DNA of 32,047 bases from Bacteroidales bacterium M2. Its GTDB lineage: Bacteria; Bacteroidota; Bacteroidia; Bacteroidales; Muribaculaceae. Shown here piece after piece: positions 1-9,063 of the stretch. Every line of letters starts with the position of its first letter. Position 1 is the first letter of the stretch. The position numbers were made by a program, and so were the translations under genes. The stretch spans positions 18,813 to 50,859 of the forward strand of contig LUJM01000001.1 of the NCBI GenBank assembly GCA_001689415.1. Reading direction: 5' to 3'. The notes below the pieces were generated by a model. That model had not been told where the DNA came from. It searched no databases and saw only the letters and a list, made by a program, of their open reading frames with translations.

Positions 1-171
1 AGAATCCCGGCAATATACGACACCGACCCCGATCGCCCACACCCGGTCATCCTGCACCCCGAAGCAACCGCCGAGCAAATCGCACTAATGATAATCCCCC
101 CTCGCGACGGCCCCACGCCGAAGATCACCCTCCCCACACAGAGCGATTCCCCCAACCAACCCAAGCGGTAG
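1..171 (+). CDS. 3' end of an unidentified protein (partial)
   Basis: An open frame runs from the left edge to a TAG at 169-171 and gives 56 residues, beginning RIPAIYDTDPDRPHP and ending in a Pro/Thr/Ser-rich tail (DSPNQPKR). The codons favour C at the third position, like the other real genes here, so I think it is the end of a true gene. I do not recognise the family. The start and most of the protein lie outside the window. Confidence 0.5.
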   Translation, partial: RIPAIYDTDPDRPHPVILHPEATAEQIALMIIPPRDGPTPKITLPTQSDSPNQPKR

Positions 172-286
172 TCGACTCCGCGGCCCAAAGCCGAACCGTC
201 GTCAAAGCGAACATTGACATTTTGTTTTAGGCGCGGTTTTTCGGCCGTTTTTACTTTTTAATTTGAATCTTATCGTGGTTTTTTAT

Positions 287-294
287 TAACTTTG
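287..294 (+). promoter_or_regulatory. -7 box (TAACTTTG) of the GT2 gene
   Basis: TAACTTTG matches the Bacteroidetes TAnnTTTG element. A TTTG at 262-265 lies 21 nt upstream as a -33 candidate. The box ends 4 nt before the ATG, so the predicted transcription start is at or next to the start codon. Confidence 0.7.
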
Positions 295-298
295 CCTT

Positions 299-1096
299 AT
301 GCAAGCCTTGACTGTAAGCATTGTTACCTATCATACCGCTATCGACGAACTCGATAAGTGTCTGGAGTGTCTCACCTCAGACAAGATTGCCCACATCTAT
401 ATTATCGACAACGGCGCAGAGCAACGTTTACAGTCTTGGGCAGAGGGCAAACCTAAACTCAGCTATCACCCGGCCGACAACCCCGGCTTCGGCGCCGCCC
501 ACAATATCGCCATACGAATGGCCGCCAAAGAAGGGGCGGCATATCATCTGGTGATGAACAGTGATGTCGCTTTCGACCCCGACATCATCGACCGTATCTA
601 CGACTTCATGCAGTCGGACGGCACTGTCGGAATGGTGCAGCCGCGGATACTCTACCCCGACGGCAGTCAGCAGTACACCTGCCGACGACTGCCGACTCCG
701 CTCGATGTATTCGGTCGGCGATTCCTGCCGCAAAGCCTATTTTCAAAACGCAACGACAAATACCTGCTCAAGTCGCTCGACATGTCGGTGACGCACAATA
801 TACCTTATCACCAAGGCAGTTTTATGTTCATTCGCATGTCGGCATTGCAAGAGGCAGGCTTATTCGACGAGCGTTTCTTCATGTACCCGGAGGATATCGA
901 TCTTACCCGCAGGATTCACAGGCGCTATAAGACCCTCTATTTCCCTATGTGCGAGATTATACACTACCACCGCGCCGAGTCGTATAAAAACCTGCGCATG
1001 ACAAAAATCCATATCATCAACATGATACGGTATTTCAATAAATGGGGTTGGTGGTTCGATGCCGAGCGACGTAAATTCAACCGCCGCATTCGCTGA
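299..1096 (+). CDS. Glycosyltransferase family 2 (rhamnosyltransferase-like)
   Basis: Likely transfers a sugar from a nucleotide-sugar donor to a surface polysaccharide or lipid-linked acceptor at the cytoplasmic face of the membrane. The 265 residues show the GT-A fold pattern: an N-terminal strand LTVSIVTY, the DNPGFGAAHN segment (residues 60-69) usual in WbbL-type enzymes, the metal/nucleotide-binding NSDV (87-90, standing for the DXD), and the acceptor-side motif FMYPEDIDLTRRI (194-206). There is no membrane segment. It starts directly after a -7 box with no room for a ribosome binding site. It converges on the U32 gene with no base between the two stop codons. The donor and acceptor cannot be read from the sequence. 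No other polysaccharide gene is nearby, so it is an isolated transferase here. Confidence 0.9.
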   Translation: MQALTVSIVTYHTAIDELDKCLECLTSDKIAHIYIIDNGAEQRLQSWAEGKPKLSYHPADNPGFGAAHNIAIRMAAKEGAAYHLVMNSDVAFDPDIIDRIYDFMQSDGTVGMVQPRILYPDGSQQYTCRRLPTPLDVFGRRFLPQSLFSKRNDKYLLKSLDMSVTHNIPYHQGSFMFIRMSALQEAGLFDERFFMYPEDIDLTRRIHRRYKTLYFPMCEIIHYHRAESYKNLRMTKIHIINMIRYFNKWGWWFDAERRKFNRRIR

Positions 1097-2956
1097 TTAT
1101 CTGCCGCAATCCTTAGGCAATTGCGCCTTCACTACATTCATGCCGCAGCGCTTGCAATCGAAATCGAGGCGGTATACACCCGATTCATTCCGCAAATACA
1201 ACGGAGTCGGCAACTTGCAGCCATTTTTCTCGCGAAGGCATGCACCAAGTTCTCGGCGAATGCAATAGCGGGTCTGCATTACCTGTATGTCGCCCTCGGG
1301 CAAAGATGATTCGATAGCGGGCTGAATTTTAGCAGCTCCGTGGCTCTTATAAAATTCTCGCGACTCGCGGTTGGCTACATTGTCGTGATAAGTCAGCTCA
1401 CGGCCTTGGAATTCATCTGCCGCCAAGCGATTAGGTTTGCGGCGGTCGTAGGTATATGTCGCCTCGGCCACATGGTCGAGAAGTTCTAACAAGTCGCGCC
1501 TTGCCTTCGTTAACACCGATGCTGCCACAAAGCGATCTCCAAGAGTATCGTCAACGGTATCTACCACGTAAATGGTATCTCCGGTCTTTTCTACAACACG
1601 TCGACGCTGGGCTTCCTGAGGCGATTTCGCCTGCTGATAAGGGCAATCAACGACAAGCGTGGCCTTGCAAGCACGTTCGTCGCTCACTTCAAGCACTATA
1701 CGGTTCTCGTCGAGCGGTCGCATTGCTATGCTCGCACCGATAGTTCGCTTGCACGAGGCATCCTTGCTGTCAAGAATATCGAAGAAAGCCTTGTCGGTAT
1801 TGCGGTAAAGAGTCATCCCTGCTGTAAGACCGTCGAGAGGAACGGCCGGATAAAGCACATCACCCTCGGCCCTATTGAGCCTGAAGCCTTGGTATTGACC
1901 ATTCTTGTCAAAATAACCGAGGCCGTCGCCATTAGCCAAAGTCTGTTTAAGTTTTGCCTTGAACGATCTGCGACGGCTGTCGTATGGCACAGCGACCGTA
2001 CCGACCTCGCATCCGGCCCACTTCGGAGTGTCAAGCGAGGCCATTCGGCCCGGCTTACGCATGAAATACGATGTATAACCCCTGTTGAATGTCCGCGAAA
2101 GGTCGGGAACGAAACCCGAACTAACTTTACCATAAGACGAACGCACCAACTCGCCACCGGATTGAGCACAAATACCGTAGAGCAAGTCGCTGTACATCTT
2201 CGTCACATTGGCCACATAACGGGCATCTTTGAGACGACCCTCGATTTTAAACGAAGACGCCCCGGCTTCGATAAGTTCGGCAAGGTCATTGCTGCGGTTC
2301 AAATCACGGAGCGACAGATAATGCTTCTTGGGGGCTACCTCGCAGCCCTCAGAATCTATCAGCTCATAAGGCAGACGGCACATCTGAGGGCATGTTCCAC
2401 GATTTGCACTTCGGCCGGTGGCCACAAATCCCGCCTGGCAATCGCCGCTGTAGCTCACGCACAATGCACCGTGAATGAAAACCTCGACCGGCACACCGGC
2501 AGATTCGGCACACGCCTTAATTTCGTCAGCATTAAACTCGCGCGGAAGAACAAGCTGGGCAAAACCGGCCTTGGCGAGCATAGCCGCCTTTTCGGGCGTA
2601 CGGATATCGCACTGGGTACTTGCATGAAGGGCAATAGGCGGGATATTCATACTCAGATACGCCATGTCCTGCACGATGAGCGCGTCGACACCGGCAGCAT
2701 ACAGTTTATGCACCAAAGCCTCGGCCTGCAGCAATTCGTCGTCGTAGAGTATGGTATTCATGGTCACATAGACCTTTGCCCTGTACATGTGAGCGAAGCG
2801 GCAAAGACCGGCAATATCGTCAACAGAATTGACGGCGGCGGCCCTTGCGCCAAACGACGGTGCGCCGATATACACGGCATCGGCACCGGCAAGCACAGCT
2901 ATACGTCCTATTTCGGCATTACGCGCCGGAGCAAGCAATTCAAGCGTTCGCGACAT
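1097..2956 (-). CDS. U32 family protein, RlhA/TrhP-like (probable RNA hydroxylation factor)
   Basis: This 619-residue protein carries the U32 signature: N-terminal LELLAPARN, HGALCVSYSGDC (162-173) and NRGTCPQMCR (185-194). These supply four cysteines (166, 173, 189, 193), and a C-terminal CKRC pair follows near the end. Characterised relatives in E. coli (RlhA on 23S rRNA, TrhP on tRNA uridine 34) support prephenate-dependent RNA hydroxylation rather than proteolysis, and the length is closer to RlhA (about 650) than TrhP (about 450). Which RNA is modified here is inference. Its ATG lies inside the 3' end of the PHP gene (17-bp overlap), so the two are probably translationally coupled. It is the last gene of the minus-strand run, and no clear terminator separates it from the convergent glycosyltransferase. 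Confidence 0.88.
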   Translation of the reverse strand: MSRTLELLAPARNAEIGRIAVLAGADAVYIGAPSFGARAAAVNSVDDIAGLCRFAHMYRAKVYVTMNTILYDDELLQAEALVHKLYAAGVDALIVQDMAYLSMNIPPIALHASTQCDIRTPEKAAMLAKAGFAQLVLPREFNADEIKACAESAGVPVEVFIHGALCVSYSGDCQAGFVATGRSANRGTCPQMCRLPYELIDSEGCEVAPKKHYLSLRDLNRSNDLAELIEAGASSFKIEGRLKDARYVANVTKMYSDLLYGICAQSGGELVRSSYGKVSSGFVPDLSRTFNRGYTSYFMRKPGRMASLDTPKWAGCEVGTVAVPYDSRRRSFKAKLKQTLANGDGLGYFDKNGQYQGFRLNRAEGDVLYPAVPLDGLTAGMTLYRNTDKAFFDILDSKDASCKRTIGASIAMRPLDENRIVLEVSDERACKATLVVDCPYQQAKSPQEAQRRRVVEKTGDTIYVVDTVDDTLGDRFVAASVLTKARRDLLELLDHVAEATYTYDRRKPNRLAADEFQGRELTYHDNVANRESREFYKSHGAAKIQPAIESSLPEGDIQVMQTRYCIRRELGACLREKNGCKLPTPLYLRNESGVYRLDFDCKRCGMNVVKAQLPKDCGR

Positions 2957-3767
2957 GGCCTATCTTATCTATAATGTTATAAGCCTCGTCACGCGAGGCA
3001 CAAATCAAATCGGGGTGGTGAGCATCACTGTTTACAAGGATAGTCACCCCGGCATCTACAAGGGCCGGCAGATAGCGTTCGCCCGGGAAGAATCGCCCGT
3101 GCTGCACACGAGCCTTGGTATTCAGCTCTATCACACAGCCCCGGCGTATTATCTTATCGATGAGGGTCTCTATCCTGTCGCGGTACAGCATGCTATCTTC
3201 GATACCGGGAGCATAGTACGAGGCATTCTGCCCTACCTTGTCGAAATGTCCGAGGATGTCGAATCCACCAACCTCTACCATATCGCAAGACTGACGGAAG
3301 AATGTGTCGACAACATATTCTATGTCGTCTTCGAAATGAGCCTTCATCCTTCGCGAGAAATTCTCGAATTTACCGTCTATATCAACATACTCGCCGCTCT
3401 GCGAAGGAATGAAATGAACCGACCCGATAGTATAATCGAGTGGCAAGGACTTGAAATAATCGTTTGCAGGCCCCCAATGACTGCCAAGATAGTCAACCTC
3501 CATTGCAGCATAGAAGCGGCATCCGCCCAACTCGGGCAGCGATTTTATACGCTCTACTTCGGCCAGATAATCATCCACATCTTCGGCCTTCATGTTGCAC
3601 GGCGATGGAATTGGAATCGGGCTATGCGGTGAAAAACCATAGTGGCGCATACCGGAGGCCGCAGCAGCTCGAGCCATGTCGCTCATAGGAGCATGGCCGT
3701 CGCAGAACTGGGTATGGCTATGAAAATTATAATTCCTTGTCTGTGAGATTATACTATTGAAATCCAT
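2940..3767 (-). CDS. PHP-domain phosphoesterase, histidinol-phosphatase-like
   Basis: The 275-residue PHP-superfamily enzyme has its metal ligands in the expected order: HSHTQFCDGH (16-25), the ME in AAMEVDYLG (E90), a VHF segment (118-120), LGHFDK (H174) and NSDAHHP (SDAH 247-250). The arrangement matches the HisK/HisJ type of histidinol-phosphate phosphatase, which releases phosphate from L-histidinol phosphate. No his genes lie nearby, so the substrate is uncertain and another phosphoester is possible. It begins 37 bp after the cstA stop and ends 17 bp inside the U32 gene, so it sits within a minus-strand operon. Confidence 0.88.
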   Translation of the reverse strand: MDFNSIISQTRNYNFHSHTQFCDGHAPMSDMARAAAASGMRHYGFSPHSPIPIPSPCNMKAEDVDDYLAEVERIKSLPELGGCRFYAAMEVDYLGSHWGPANDYFKSLPLDYTIGSVHFIPSQSGEYVDIDGKFENFSRRMKAHFEDDIEYVVDTFFRQSCDMVEVGGFDILGHFDKVGQNASYYAPGIEDSMLYRDRIETLIDKIIRRGCVIELNTKARVQHGRFFPGERYLPALVDAGVTILVNSDAHHPDLICASRDEAYNIIDKIGHVANA

Positions 3768-3804
3768 TATCTTATTGTCGGCAGCTGATTACTGACCGAT
3801 TATT

Positions 3805-5256
3805 TTAATATGCGACATCATCTATCACTTTACCTTTGGCAAGAAGAATCTTGTAGCGGATAAACAAGCCGAGACAGACGATGTCGGTCAACACTGCAAT
3901 AAGGCTCGCTTTATCGAGCGACAGCCCGAAGCCTTCGGGCGACGGAGCGGTGAAAAGGTATGTCACCACGACCGAAGTCATAAATAAAGCAGGCACAAGC
4001 GTTATCACATAGGCCCGGCCATGGCGGGCGAGATAGACCGTAGAAGCCCAGAGGGTAAAAGCCGCAAGGAGTTGGTTGGTCCACGCAAAATAACGCCACA
4101 GCACATTGAAATCGAGCATCATCAGAGCAAAGGTAAGCACGAATATCGGAATCGTGATCACCATGCGCTTCAAAAACTTACTCTGATCTATGTGCATAAA
4201 GTCGGCAACAATAAGTCTGGCCGACCTCAGAGCCGTATCTCCTGTGGTAATCGGCGCTGCAACAACTCCGAGCAAAGCCAAAATACCACCGAAAGTGCCA
4301 AGCCACTCCACCGATACATCATGCACAAGTTCACCGGCGGTATGGGTAGTCATATACTCCTGCAGTTGGCTGTAGCCGCCGGTAAAAGCAATCGCCGCTG
4401 CTGCCCATATCAGAGCCACGACGCCCTCGGCAATCATGGCACCATAAAAAACAGGACGTGCAAGACGCTCGTTCTTAAGGCATCGAGCCATCATCGGCGA
4501 CTGGGTGGCATGGAAACCCGAGATTGCACCACAGGCGATGCTGACAAACATCATAGGAAACAACGGATGTGTCTCGGAAGATGAATGACGTGATTGAAGG
4601 CCGTCGGAAAAGCCATCGGGAATTACATTGCCACCGAAAAACAAAGCAAACAACAAGCCTGCCGCCATGAAAAGTAGTGCAAAACCCAAAATAGGATAGA
4701 AACGACCTATAATTTTGTCGATTGGCAACAAGGTTGCCGCAATGTAATACAAAAAGATAAGCGCAATCCAAAATGTGGTATTGGCCCACTGGGGCGTCAT
4801 GCCGTCGAGAATACCCGCGGGTGTCAGAATAAACACAGCGCCGACAAGAATGAGCAGCACTGTCGACACAAACCTTAGAATCTGCTTCACCACCGGGCCA
4901 AGTTCACGGCCGACAAGCTCGGGCAGTGAGTCTCCGCCAGAGCGGACCGACATCATGGCCGAAATAAAATCGTGGACAGCGCCGCCGAAAATGGTACCGG
5001 CTACAATCCATATAAACGCTGCCGGGCCGAACATCACACCCATTATAGCACCGAAAATCGGGCCGAGTCCTGCGATATTGAGGAATTGGATGAGAAATAC
5101 ACGCCAAGTTGGCATTTCGACAAAATCGACACCGTCACAACGTGTGTGTGCAGGCATCAATCGCTTAGCATCGATGCCAAACACACGCTCAACGAGAAAG
5201 CCGTAGAGGGCATAGCCCCCTACGAGAGCGAAGAGAGAAACTATGAGTAATGTCAT
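3805..5256 (-). CDS. cstA: Carbon starvation protein CstA family transporter
   Basis: A polytopic inner-membrane protein of 483 residues with roughly a dozen hydrophobic segments. Family-typical stretches include FLNIAGLGPIFGAIMG and GGAVHDFISAMMSVRSGG near the N-terminus, then AISGFHATQSPMMARC and ITTGDTALRSARLI. CstA proteins import pyruvate or peptides when carbon is scarce. This is the short form seen in Bacteroidetes and Firmicutes, against about 700 residues in E. coli. Its ATG overlaps the floA stop (ATGA, 5253-5256), a classic coupled junction. The membrane-domain protein FloA and this transporter are therefore made from one message. Confidence 0.92.
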   Translation of the reverse strand: MTLLIVSLFALVGGYALYGFLVERVFGIDAKRLMPAHTRCDGVDFVEMPTWRVFLIQFLNIAGLGPIFGAIMGVMFGPAAFIWIVAGTIFGGAVHDFISAMMSVRSGGDSLPELVGRELGPVVKQILRFVSTVLLILVGAVFILTPAGILDGMTPQWANTTFWIALIFLYYIAATLLPIDKIIGRFYPILGFALLFMAAGLLFALFFGGNVIPDGFSDGLQSRHSSSETHPLFPMMFVSIACGAISGFHATQSPMMARCLKNERLARPVFYGAMIAEGVVALIWAAAAIAFTGGYSQLQEYMTTHTAGELVHDVSVEWLGTFGGILALLGVVAAPITTGDTALRSARLIVADFMHIDQSKFLKRMVITIPIFVLTFALMMLDFNVLWRYFAWTNQLLAAFTLWASTVYLARHGRAYVITLVPALFMTSVVVTYLFTAPSPEGFGLSLDKASLIAVLTDIVCLGLFIRYKILLAKGKVIDDVAY

Positions 5257-6236
5257 TGCCTGATTTCAGGTGTCGATGTCGGGTTCTGACCAAGCGACTG
5301 ACGCATGTTGGTATCAGCCTCTACATTCTTCATCTTGTAGTAATCCATTATACCGAGATTACCACTGAGGAATGCCTGAGCCATAGCCTTAGGCAGCTCG
5401 CACTCGGCTTCGATAACCTTTGCGCGAGCTTCTTGAGCAAGTGCTTTCATTTCCTGCTCGCGAGCGATAGCCATTGCACGACGCTCCTCGGCCTTGGCCT
5501 GGGCGATATTTTTGTCGGCGTTAGCCTGGTCAATCTGAAGTGCTGCACCGATATTGCGGCCTATGTCGATATCGGCAATGTCGATTGAAAGAATCTCGAA
5601 AGCAGTACCGGAATCAAGGCCCTTGCGCAACACGAGTTTCGAAATCGAATCGGGGTTCTCAAGCACCTGTTTGTGGCTTTCGGACGAACCGATCGATGAC
5701 ACAATACCCTCGCCTACACGAGCAAGAACGGTGTCCTCACCTGCACCACCAACGAGCTGGCGGATGTTTGCTCGGACGGTCACACGAGCTTTGGCGATGA
5801 GCTGGATACCGTCTTTTGCCACAGCTGTAACAGGCGGGGTATCAATAACTTTTGGATTCACACTCATCTGCACGGCCTGGAAAACGTCGCGACCGGCAAG
5901 GTCGATAGCGGTCGCCATTTTGAAACCGAGGTCGATATTGGCTTTAGAGGCCGAAACGAGGGCATGCACAACACGCTCAACGTTACCACCGGCGAGATAG
6001 TGAGCCTCGAGGTCGTCGCGGGTAACATCGTGCAACCCGGCTTTATGAGCCTCGATAAGGGCGCGAACAATCACACTGGCGGGCACCTGGCGGATTCGCA
6101 TGAGTACTAACTGCATAAGCGATATCTTGACACCGCTCACACGGGCCGATATCCAAAGGAAGAACGGACAATAATAGAAAAAGACTATCAGCAGCACTAT
6201 GGCCAGCACGACAACCAAAATCATCGTTATCTGCAT
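5253..6236 (-). CDS. floA: Flotillin-like protein FloA
   Basis: 327 residues, the usual FloA length. A hydrophobic hairpin at residues 4-30 anchors it in the membrane. The SPFH/band-7 region follows, then a charged, Ala/Glu-rich coiled segment (about 225-280, KNIAQAKAEERRAMAIAREQ) that drives oligomerisation. FloA scaffolds functional membrane microdomains and affects membrane fluidity and the assembly of membrane complexes. The gene starts 55 bp after the TPR/PD40 gene on the same strand, with no clear TAnnTTTG box between them, and overlaps cstA by 4 bp. This is one of the most clearly recognisable proteins in the window. Confidence 0.95.
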   Translation of the reverse strand: MQITMILVVVLAIVLLIVFFYYCPFFLWISARVSGVKISLMQLVLMRIRQVPASVIVRALIEAHKAGLHDVTRDDLEAHYLAGGNVERVVHALVSASKANIDLGFKMATAIDLAGRDVFQAVQMSVNPKVIDTPPVTAVAKDGIQLIAKARVTVRANIRQLVGGAGEDTVLARVGEGIVSSIGSSESHKQVLENPDSISKLVLRKGLDSGTAFEILSIDIADIDIGRNIGAALQIDQANADKNIAQAKAEERRAMAIAREQEMKALAQEARAKVIEAECELPKAMAQAFLSGNLGIMDYYKMKNVEADTNMRQSLGQNPTSTPEIRQ

Positions 6237-6291
6237 GGAAGTTAAGTATTAGAGGTTTATAAAATATGTTTGCTTAGTTTGGCGGTCGGGC

Positions 6292-7716
6292 TTATTCTTT
6301 TTCAAGCCTGATAGCATTATTTACCTGTGAGGCATAGCGACGTCGCAGGTTGTCGGTCTCGCGCTCGCTGTCGAGAATCTGTGCAGATACATTATGACGG
6401 CCCTTGCGATACTGCTCTCTCAAATCATTTTCGAATTCAATCTGCTTATCGAGGGCGAGCTTTGTAGCCATGGCCTCGAGCATGGCGCTACGCGCACGCT
6501 GATTCTTGAAATCGGCCAAGGCTGTATACACCTTGCCATTGCCCATGTCGATAGCGAACAGCCGAGGTGTATCGACGCTTTTCGACGAGGCATCCGCGGG
6601 GAGGCGTGATTCGAGCAATGCCTTATAATCGACACCCTCGCGGCGAGTAAGGCTGATATTGTCGAGTTTGGCCAACGATTCGAGATTGGGGTCTTCGCTA
6701 TCGGCATTTACACGCATTGCAGAGGGCGCGAAGACATAGATAGTCACTTTGCCGGATTCGCTGTTGCGGTCGGTAGCAAACCAACCAAGCCCCGAAGCCT
6801 CGTCGATAGCGAGCATGTAGTCGTTGTAGGGCGAGTTGTAGGGCATGCCCATGTTCTGAGGCTGGTAATAAGCGCCGTCCTCGTTCTCGTTGCGGCGGGT
6901 CATAAAGATATCATATCCACCGAGCGAGTTTTCGCCGTCGCTCGCAAAGTAGAGGGTCACACCGTCGGGCATGAGGAATGGAAACTTGGCATTTCCACCG
7001 CCTGCAAGCGATTTATCTATCTCCAAAGTATGGTCAAGGGTGCCGTCGTCGAGAATATTTGCGCTATACAGACTGTAAACGCCCGATGTGTCGGCAGCGC
7101 TCCATATGAGCTCGCTGCGATTCTGGGGCATATATGCCAAGGACAACTCGGTAGCGCCACGACCGGCACCGGCATGTCGAACGGCATCGGAAGGCAATAT
7201 GAGACCGGCAGCAGCCGAGAGGCGGTATGCCTTGAAAAAATCGGTACTGTCAACCGAAAGAGAATCTACAATTTCGATTTTTTCCACACGCTCGAGCATG
7301 TTGCTCATCTGCACGGCCCGACTCTGCAGCGCAGACAGTTCGCCGGGTTCGGATTTTTTGGCTTTTTTCAGCGCGGCCTGCCAGGTATCGATATGCTCGT
7401 TTGCATCGTCGACCCTATATTCATCGAGAGCACAAACAGCGAGTAATCTCGACGCATCCGCGACGCCCCTTGCTTCGGCTTTTTTCAAAGGCTCTTGAGC
7501 ATCGTCGACCTCGCCCATAGCAATCAGAGCAGCACCGAGATAGTAATTCGCAGTGCCGTCTTTAGGCTTTGACTTCAAAATTTTACGCAAGCCGGTTATC
7601 GCCTCGGGATATTTACCTTCGCGATACAGACGTTTTGCATCGTCGATAGGCGCAGCCACAGAGCTAATTGCAAGCAAACCGGCACATAGCGATATATATA
7701 TTCTTTTCAATATCAT
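6292..7716 (-). CDS. Exported TPR / PD40 (beta-propeller) protein
   Basis: 474 residues from the chosen ATG. It begins with a signal peptide (MILKRIYISLCAGLLAISSVAAP), followed by TPR-like repeats (about 23-100, AKRLYREGKYPEAITGLRK) and then PD40-type propeller blades (FPFLMPDGVTLYFASDGENSLGGYDIF; DYMLAIDEASGLGWFATDRN). The C-terminus is charged and helical. The layout recalls the TPR-WD40 half of Bacteroidetes envelope proteins such as PorE, but the OmpA-like peptidoglycan-binding domain is missing, so a direct T9SS role should not be assumed. The frame could extend to a TTG at 7764, but that codon lies inside the -7 box (7762-7769), so 7716 is the start. It is probably the first gene of the floA operon. 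Confidence 0.82.
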   Translation of the reverse strand: MILKRIYISLCAGLLAISSVAAPIDDAKRLYREGKYPEAITGLRKILKSKPKDGTANYYLGAALIAMGEVDDAQEPLKKAEARGVADASRLLAVCALDEYRVDDANEHIDTWQAALKKAKKSEPGELSALQSRAVQMSNMLERVEKIEIVDSLSVDSTDFFKAYRLSAAAGLILPSDAVRHAGAGRGATELSLAYMPQNRSELIWSAADTSGVYSLYSANILDDGTLDHTLEIDKSLAGGGNAKFPFLMPDGVTLYFASDGENSLGGYDIFMTRRNENEDGAYYQPQNMGMPYNSPYNDYMLAIDEASGLGWFATDRNSESGKVTIYVFAPSAMRVNADSEDPNLESLAKLDNISLTRREGVDYKALLESRLPADASSKSVDTPRLFAIDMGNGKVYTALADFKNQRARSAMLEAMATKLALDKQIEFENDLREQYRKGRHNVSAQILDSERETDNLRRRYASQVNNAIRLEKE

Positions 7717-7761
7717 AGTAATCTCTTTACACTGCGAATTTACGAAAAAATATCCACGCTG

Positions 7762-7769
7762 CAAAATTA
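7762..7769 (-). promoter_or_regulatory. -7 box (TAATTTTG) of the TPR/PD40-floA-cstA run
   Basis: The minus strand reads TAATTTTG. The predicted start near 7757 gives a leader of about 41 nt before the ATG at 7716. An AAAGAG just upstream of that ATG may act as a weak ribosome binding site. Confidence 0.6.
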
Positions 7770-7839
7770 TGTAATAGAGACCACACCAAAAAGCCGGAAG
7801 GTCGGTTATACCGTCGTCAAAATGCTTGACAAATAGTTT

Positions 7840-9063
7840 CTAATCCTTGTCGAAAGTCAATCGCAGGCCGAAGTTCAGATTAAGATTCAGAGGCTTGTCA
7901 CTATAGATTGTTCTTAGATTCGAATGGCAATCAAAGTAATATCCGGCTCCGGGTTCGATATATACACCAAGCTTCGATGAAATATTGTACTGTATTCCGG
8001 CAGTGGCGTTTACAGACCATTGGAGAGGCTTTTCTTTAATTCTATATTTATCTTCTTTGATTATACTATTGTTTATCACATAGCTTCTATTGGTCGAAGC
8101 GTACACACATTTCTCTGCTGCAACACCTGCAGCAGCATAAATGTCGAACTTTCGCCAGGAATATATATTATAACTGATATTTAGCGGAATACCTATGTAG
8201 AAGAGATTCTGTTCACCGGTGAAATAATGGTTATCACTACCTTCAAAAATATCGGAAGTAAGTTTTGTGAAGCTTAATCCGGAAGCTATGCTAAAACGGT
8301 CGTCCAATCTGAACGACAATGAAACTCCGGCCTTCACCGGTTGGCGGTGTCTGATACTGCTTGCTATTTTCTTGTTTCTGTTGTAAGCAAGAATGCCAAG
8401 GAGTGGTCTGTCTTTCCAAATATATTTATTGTTAACGACCTCTGTTGATGCGGAATAAAACGAAGATTTTCTATTCTGCTCGACGCCTAAACCGCCTGAG
8501 GTAAAAACACCAACACTAAGCCGTCCGGACTTACTGCCTGAAACATTGTTAATAGCAAGCAGATTGTCGTCATTTCCGGTCGAAACGGTTTTGTCGATTA
8601 TCAACGTCTTACTATCAGAAGTACATTCTCTGTCTGTTTTCGAAATAACAACGCTGTCTCCTGATGTTTTTTCCGTAATAAATTCTTTTTCGGCTAATAT
8701 GGTTTCAGTTATGGCAGGATGACTGACGGTCTGAACCATTTCTACATTATCAGTCTTTACCGGCAGCAAGGTTTCATGTTTGCAGACAGCTATTCTCTTA
8801 TCCATTGTTGCAATCTCGGGATGAGTCGTAGCAATGTCGTTGTTCACAAACAATAGTCCAATCGAAACAACGGCTGCGACAATTGCTGCAGCTATCCCCA
8901 GACGTATCCGGAAAGGTATGCTTTTCTTAACGTCATCACGCCCTACATCGACATCCTCACCTTGGAGCTGCTTGAGATTTATGTCGTTCCACAGTCCTTG
9001 GGGCTCGTCAATTTCAAAGTCCGACATTTTGTCGCGGATGTCGTTCAGCCATTTATCGTTCAT
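7840..9063 (-). CDS. Anti-sigma-like membrane anchor fused to an outer-membrane beta-barrel-type domain
   Basis: 407 residues. The N-terminal ~50 residues (MNDKWLNDIRDKMSDFEIDE) are polar and cytoplasmic, as in membrane-bound regulators encoded beside ECF sigma factors. One transmembrane helix follows (about 54-74, LGIAAAIVAAVVSIGLLF), then a Ser/Thr-rich linker (80-190). The C-terminal half has alternating strands and a final aromatic/Leu-rich strand (LNLNFGLRLTF), typical of porin-family/PorT-like barrels (KAGVSLSFRLDDRFSIASGLSF). The gene overlaps the ECF sigma gene by 11 bp and is probably its regulator. Similar pairs are widespread in Bacteroidetes, but the mechanism is unknown to me. 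An inner-membrane helix joined to a barrel-like domain is topologically odd. Confidence 0.75.
   Translation of the reverse strand: MNDKWLNDIRDKMSDFEIDEPQGLWNDINLKQLQGEDVDVGRDDVKKSIPFRIRLGIAAAIVAAVVSIGLLFVNNDIATTHPEIATMDKRIAVCKHETLLPVKTDNVEMVQTVSHPAITETILAEKEFITEKTSGDSVVISKTDRECTSDSKTLIIDKTVSTGNDDNLLAINNVSGSKSGRLSVGVFTSGGLGVEQNRKSSFYSASTEVVNNKYIWKDRPLLGILAYNRNKKIASSIRHRQPVKAGVSLSFRLDDRFSIASGLSFTKLTSDIFEGSDNHYFTGEQNLFYIGIPLNISYNIYSWRKFDIYAAAGVAAEKCVYASTNRSYVINNSIIKEDKYRIKEKPLQWSVNATAGIQYNISSKLGVYIEPGAGYYFDCHSNLRTIYSDKPLNLNLNFGLRLTFDKD

Noticed and set aside
1889..2974. Long plus-strand frame opposite the U32 gene
   Set aside because: It is antisense to a gene with clear U32 motifs and shows no family features of its own.
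2829..3632. Plus-strand frame opposite the PHP gene
   Set aside because: Shadow of the PHP gene, whose metal-binding motifs are all on the minus strand.
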